Positions 14,080 through 17,802 of a DNA stretch of 17,802 nt are shown here, in pieces. Origin of the DNA: Pusillimonas sp. UBA3987 (GTDB lineage Bacteria; Pseudomonadota; Gammaproteobacteria; Burkholderiales; Burkholderiaceae_B); contig DGCD01000012.1 of assembly GCA_002384935.1 (NCBI GenBank), positions 1 through 17,802 on the forward strand, given 5' to 3'. Numbering within the stretch: the stretch's first letter is position 1; every line of letters begins with the position of its first letter. Made by a program: the position numbers and the translations under genes. The notes under the pieces are model-generated. The model was given only the letters and a program-made list of their open reading frames with translations, was not told the DNA's origin and ran no database searches.

Positions 14080-15091
14080 CTAGGTGTTGGCGTCGGTTAA
14101 ATTGAACACATCGCGAATTCCTTTCAGCGTTTCCACTTCGCGCTCTTGGAAGGCGCGCACGAGGTCGGCCAATCGAAGGTTAATCTTGTCTTCACGGCTA
14201 TAGAAAAGTCGTCGGTTTTTGAATCGCTCAAACTGACCATTCTGACGATCCGGCATTAGAACGAACCTCTCTATTGTCTTGCCACCCTGAATTACCTCAT
14301 ACGCCTTAGGAAGGTCGTCAAGCAGACCATCATGGATAAGAAGGTTTCGCACAAGCTCCACTTCAGCGACCTCATTACAGGGTTCAAAAAGCGAACCCTT
14401 ACGTTGATTCAATCTCAGTTTACGACGATCACCGAACATAAAATTCTCGGAGGCGAGCCGAGGGTAGGTCGCAAAGTCAGTTCTAAGGCACTCAGTTTCT
14501 TTAGCCAGCTTAGCCAGGTAGTCAAGCAGGCTGTGCATGCGGATAAATAAAAAACAGAGCGTGGCATTGAGGTTGGTGACCACGGGGGATGTGCTCCATC
14601 TCACGTCGTCTTCGTACGCAATGTTAGGAGTAAAATGGATCTAGGTTCAGGATTCGATAAAATTCGCCCATAAGCTGGCAGATTTCTGTTGTGCATTCCT
14701 GTATCGCAGACACAAGCATCCGACAGTCGTATAGATACAGAAAACGATTTAACTCCGGAAAATCTGAAAATTTTTGGAGAAGTTTTCCGAACATATCCCG
14801 TTCCACCAAAGACTCCGAGTTCAGTCCAGCTTCCGCCAGAAAAGATGGTGCCGTAGGCAGATGTGCATGATAGTGGTGTAGTCCACCGAATATGCGTGCG
14901 GCAAGCTCGTCATGTAGCCTGACACACTGCTCTTCGACTGCGTAAAGACTGTCGCCGGTCAGAGGCCTCCACCAACCTATTTCATCAATTGTAAAACCGG
15001 TGCCGGGAACGCCACTATCACGGCTTGTTGCGATACCATCAAGACGCAAAATAATAGAGCGTAAATCGAGTGGTTTAGATTGGTTATCCAT
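14080..15091 (-). pseudogene. HEPN-like protein with R-N-x3-H motif, split by a one-base frameshift
   Basis: Two adjacent frames probably form one gene of about 336 residues. The first (ATG 15091-15089, 155 residues) ends EFYRILNLDPFYS at stop 14626-14624. Removing one base from the four-T run at 14632-14635 continues it as LDPFTPNIAYEDDVRW into the second frame, which otherwise would begin at a GTG (14604) without a binding site. The joined protein is all-helical in appearance. Near residue 248 it has ELVRNLLIHDG, the R-x4-H with a polar residue after Arg that is typical of HEPN ribonucleases. The resemblance to Cthe_2314-type HEPN proteins is a guess. It follows the DUF4209 gene by 63 bases. 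The shift may be a real inactivation, a sequence error or, less likely, programmed. Confidence 0.6.
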
Positions 15092-15154
15092 GCCTGTCGT
15101 TATGGTGTCCAGGCTATATGGAGGTCATCAAGGACGAAGGGGACCTATGTGCTT

Positions 15155-17011
15155 TTATCCAATTTTCTTGTCGTTTGATGGAGGTGCCTTTTGGAACGAG
15201 CTTCCATTTGCTAACGAATGAATTACCATTCTAAGTATCATCCACCAAGCATAAACGGACTGAATGGAAGATGATGTACTGTCATCAAGCAGGCCGTGGG
15301 CTGTCTCATTTCTTAGATTAAATCCTAGTGCTTCGGTAAAAATGCTTTTTATTTCAAAAGTAAGATCCTCTCCGAATATCTCAGTCGCTTCCGGTAACTC
15401 CATTAGCGTACTAAGGCCATTTTCATGTTCTATTCCGTCGGTATTGATGGTGGTGGTATGTGCGCCGGCTTCTTTCAATTGAACGCGAACGATATGTTCA
15501 AATTGAGGGCAAAGCAGGTGAATTGCGTGTCCGAACTCATACTCAAAACCGAGCCACAAAGCAAAGCTCAATAGTTTTTTGCGTGCTGGTTGAACAATGG
15601 GGGAGTGGTGGCAGAGGGCTTCTAAAAAATCTTGTGTGATTCTACGCTCCATCAGTATTTGCCGTAGTGCTGGAAGTATTTGGCCCTCGACAACAAACTG
15701 AATTTCGAAGACAAGGTGTTGTTGAATTTGCCGGTTCAACACGGCTTTATTGGCAGGATCATCTTCTCCAGCGCCAAGATTCGCTGGTGGGGTCTTTGTA
15801 ATGACTCGCCCGTCGCTACTCATATGGCTGGAGCCAAAAAGGCTGCTTATGACGCTTTCTTGCATGGACTCCCGAGCACCCGCGACAAGTGCTTGCAGGT
15901 CTGGACCTGAATAAATTCCCGCGAGGTACAGCAATGATTCTTCTGGGCTGCGCTTGCCCGCGACGTGAGAAATAGAAGCTTCGACTATATCGGAGATATC
16001 GATACCTGGAGTTTTAATCAACGCCATTTCATCTAGGCTGGCTTTTCCGGTGTCGGAGATTTTTGTTCTGATCGCATATATTCTGTTTTCGACATCGTAT
16101 GTGGCTCGATGCTTGGTAGGAATACGACGATATGCCTGTATCGTGTTTTCATAGAAAGAGTTAGCAACCATATTGCTTCCAGACGATCTCGAATCAGCTT
16201 CTTGCTCAAAGCTTTCGGCGATAGATATAAGACTATCTAACCAGTCTTTCTCAAGGCTGCATTGCTGGTATTTCTTTGCCGATAATTCAAAGTAAGACCT
16301 GGCAGCATAAAAATCGCCATTATTTTTGAGATCATTCCCAAGCTGAAGAAGTCTGTGGGCTATATCCTCTCCGTACGCTTTATCAGCTTGGAGTCTGTCG
16401 AGTAGGCTGGCCAGCCAAAGTGGCATGAAGGGGCTGCCTGGGTGTTCTATGCTGAATACTGCAAATAATTGATTCGTGATTTCGTCCAGCTTATCGAAGT
16501 CTTTGATTTGCATAGCGAGGCGGGCCGCACGTTCCCAGCAATCGTCGACATCCCGCAACCATGAATCTGCGTTGATTGGTTGTTGAAGGTAGGCTGCTAT
16601 CGCGATTCTGGCGTGATCGGGGTTCTTCGGCTTTCTACACAACCACAGCAAGTCTGCGAGCCTGGCCTGTACCCAAGGGTCATTGACATCATTCAAAATT
16701 TCTTCGAAAAAGGCTAACTCTTCAACGGTGAAATCATCTGGAATGGCCGATCGCCTGCCTGCCTGAAAGTCTTGGGCAAGAGGTGCGAACGGCTGGTTAA
16801 TGCTTTTGGGAACCAGCCTCATTGACGTTGCGCGACCTAACAAGTCCAGAATATTTGCGTGCTCGTCCTCGCCGGCTTCCCGCTTTGCTTGTGCGCAGCT
16901 TTGAATGGATTGCATCACGGATGAGTAGCCGTAGCACTGATCAGGCGGTATTTCAAGGCGCCATCCGCAGTCAATGAATCCGTCATGGGTGTACTTTTGC
17001 GAAGGGGACAC
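15155..17011 (-). CDS. Large helical-repeat protein with C-terminal DUF4209 domain (HEPN-like)
   Basis: The 618-residue protein starts at GTG 17011-17009, chosen for a perfect AAGGAG five bases upstream. Residues about 60-330 are built of helical, TPR-like units (VQARLADLLWLCRK, DFYAARSYFELSAKKY and similar). The C-terminal 120 residues match DUF4209: HLLCPQFEHIVRVQLKEAG, a middle loop, then GFNLRNETAHGLLDD with the RNxxxHG signature at 567-573. Arg567 and His572 form an R-x4-H pair with Asn after Arg, as in HEPN ribonucleases. There is no signal peptide, so it should be cytosolic. It heads a two-gene operon with another R-N-x3-H protein. The sequence is more AT-rich than its neighbours, pointing to transfer. 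RNA cleavage is inferred; the function of the family is not established. Confidence 0.75.
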   Translation of the reverse strand: MSPSQKYTHDGFIDCGWRLEIPPDQCYGYSSVMQSIQSCAQAKREAGEDEHANILDLLGRATSMRLVPKSINQPFAPLAQDFQAGRRSAIPDDFTVEELAFFEEILNDVNDPWVQARLADLLWLCRKPKNPDHARIAIAAYLQQPINADSWLRDVDDCWERAARLAMQIKDFDKLDEITNQLFAVFSIEHPGSPFMPLWLASLLDRLQADKAYGEDIAHRLLQLGNDLKNNGDFYAARSYFELSAKKYQQCSLEKDWLDSLISIAESFEQEADSRSSGSNMVANSFYENTIQAYRRIPTKHRATYDVENRIYAIRTKISDTGKASLDEMALIKTPGIDISDIVEASISHVAGKRSPEESLLYLAGIYSGPDLQALVAGARESMQESVISSLFGSSHMSSDGRVITKTPPANLGAGEDDPANKAVLNRQIQQHLVFEIQFVVEGQILPALRQILMERRITQDFLEALCHHSPIVQPARKKLLSFALWLGFEYEFGHAIHLLCPQFEHIVRVQLKEAGAHTTTINTDGIEHENGLSTLMELPEATEIFGEDLTFEIKSIFTEALGFNLRNETAHGLLDDSTSSSIQSVYAWWMILRMVIHSLANGSSFQKAPPSNDKKIG

Positions 17012-17121
17012 TTGCGCTCCTTGAATCGTTCGTCAATCGCTGGGGTTCGCTAGCCACACAACGCCAAGCGAATGTGCAAGGATTGGTTTAACGCTGAGCT
17101 CTCTATATGGCTAAAGATTTA

Positions 17122-17139
17122 AATGCCTGTTTTGGCATT
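17122..17139. promoter_or_regulatory. Inverted repeat upstream of the DUF4209/HEPN operon
   Basis: AATGCC and GGCATT are perfect 6-base arms around TGTTTT, about 110 bases upstream of the GTG start. It lies in an AT-rich stretch suited to a promoter and may be an operator. No regulator gene is next to it. Confidence 0.35.
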
Positions 17140-17354
17140 ACATCGGTGTACGCATGGTTTCAAGCCTTTTCATGGCTAGTGAAAGCAATAACATTACTTA
17201 GGAATGTATCAAAAATAAACAGGGAGGTGTTGTCGCTTTTGAGATTCATCACCTAATCAAACCATGGCGTCTGCGCTATCGCGCACCGCGCTGCTCCACG
17301 TTTCGCTATTCGCTCATCCCTTCACGGGACGGGCTAACGCCCGCCTTGCACATC

Positions 17355-17406
17355 CCTGACGCCTACGGCCCGACTTCCAGCTTCGGGCCTGCGCGTTTGC
17401 GCTTGC
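17355..17406. repeat. REP-like GC-rich hairpin repeat, copy 2
   Basis: This is a direct, diverged copy of 12514-12564. It has CCTGACGC, the arms GGCCCGA (17367-17373) and TCGGGCC (17383-17389), the shared CGGGCCTGCGCG, and the ending GCGCTTGC. It is the outer border of the cargo block on the right. Confidence 0.5.
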
Positions 17407-17699
17407 GTGCGGGCAGCACCAGATAACGGCCGTTGCCTGCCCAGCCATCTTTCCTGAGCTCATCACCTTGTCCGCGACTGTAGCCCGTGGCCGCGTGCCG
17501 TCAAGGCGCGCCAGGCGGTGTCCTCGGCTCTCGCCTGCGGGCCGACCACCCTGACGCTTTGCTCCTTGACGGCCAACGTTCGTGGGCTCCTGAACGTCGC
17601 GGGCGACGAACTCAGGAAAGAAGGTGGCAACGAGGCCAACCGGGTTCTTTGAATCAAACCGGGTTTTGAGGAGGCTTTATTTCCTGAGAGAATGAAGCC

Positions 17700-17777
17700 A
17701 TGAAGAAACAAAACACCTTTTCACCCGAAGTACGCGAACGTGCAGTGCGACTTGTCCAAGTGAATCTGATGGGCTAG
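17700..17777 (+). pseudogene. Truncated IS3-family transposase OrfA start
   Basis: From ATG 17700-17702 the frame reads KKQNTFSPEVRERAVRLVQ, a very typical start of IS3-family (IS150/IS51-like) OrfA helix-turn-helix proteins, where RLVQ is normally followed by EH. Here it leaves the family pattern after residue 20 and stops at TAG 17775-17777, giving 25 residues. The break near 17759 suggests that another element inserted or that a deletion occurred. The last 40 bases are not recognised. It marks decay at the outer side of the cargo region. Confidence 0.75.
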
Positions 17778-17802
17778 TCCATCATTCCGATAGGGGTGCT
17801 CA

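Larger units (their letters stand above)
17012..17699. other. Gene-poor stretch: HEPN operon promoter region and GC-rich remnants
   Basis: The AT-rich part next to 17011 (to about 17260) should hold the leftward promoter of the DUF4209 gene. From about 17260 the DNA turns abruptly GC-rich and has no frame with a believable start and composition. A leftward open stretch ending at a TAG at 17365-17363, about 45 codons without start (GYSRGQGDELRKDGW), looks like a possible gene-end remnant but is not recognised. A hairpin repeat is at 17355-17406. The motif ACCGGGTT occurs twice near 17638-17670, just before the IS transposase start. Confidence 0.5.
10450..17802. mobile_element. Genomic island or integrative element inserted at the 5' end of mutS
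   Basis: A tyrosine integrase gene ends 5 bases before mutS and is preceded by a small regulator, an excisionase-like gene and a RadC-family gene, then cargo and a broken IS. This is the typical integrase end of an integrative element. The boundary with chromosomal DNA must lie at or just upstream of the mutS start. The other end is beyond the right edge, and I found no direct repeat of the mutS-proximal sequence within the window. No transfer genes are seen, so conjugative ability is unknown. Base composition is patchy: the recombination genes are GC-rich and the cargo at 14080-17011 is visibly more AT-rich. Confidence 0.8.

Noticed and set aside
17463..17711. Leftward 82-residue and rightward 60-residue open frames in GC-rich DNA
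   Set aside because: They are Arg/Pro-rich mutual shadows with no binding site or recognisable motif.
1..17802. CRISPR array
   Set aside because: No regularly spaced short repeats were seen anywhere on reading the window.

Overview
The window looks like a betaproteobacterial chromosome, most likely Burkholderiales/Alcaligenaceae. This rests on the MutS, DapA, BamC, YciO and RoxA-like protein sequences and the fairly high GC of the core genes. No species can be named from the sequence alone. A conserved core (about 1493-10449) sits between two mobile elements. Most of the novelty is in the right-hand element.

Left, 1-1492: the end of an integrated element. Three genes run leftward: an uncharacterised protein, a ribbon-helix-helix-like protein, and a lipoprotein cut by the window edge. 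The element ends at a 3' half-copy of tRNA-His(GTG) followed by the tRNA terminator. This is the usual scar of integration into a tRNA gene, and the intact tRNA and its integrase are expected to the left of the window.

Core, 1493-10449: a PAP2-type phosphatase (+); a periplasmic ankyrin-repeat protein (-); then yciO, a site-2 protease, dapA and bamC (+). The last two abut with no gap and form the dapA-bamC pair also known in E. coli. Convergent to these are roxA (ribosomal protein uL16 arginine hydroxylase) and mutS (-).

Right, 10450-17802: a genomic island or integrative element whose tyrosine integrase gene stops 5 bases before the mutS start codon. The integrase is preceded by a small helix-turn-helix regulator with palindromes at its start, and by an excisionase-like protein. 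Next come a RadC-family protein (+), an uncharacterised membrane protein (-), and a fragment repeating the 3' end and terminator of radC. This layout suggests that the 3' end of radC is a site where cargo accumulates. The cargo is a leftward two-gene operon that is visibly more AT-rich than the core. It encodes a 618-residue helical-repeat protein with a C-terminal DUF4209-type RNxxxHG motif, and a second protein with its own R-N-x3-H motif. The second gene is split by an apparent one-base frameshift in a run of four T. Two R-x4-H (HEPN ribonuclease-like) proteins side by side on a mobile island make a good candidate for an undescribed defence or toxin system. The window ends in a GC-rich stretch without a convincing gene and a broken IS3-family transposase start.

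The island places mutS behind mobile-element DNA, so mismatch repair could depend on the island. This recalls the known SpyCI islands at mutL in Streptococcus pyogenes.
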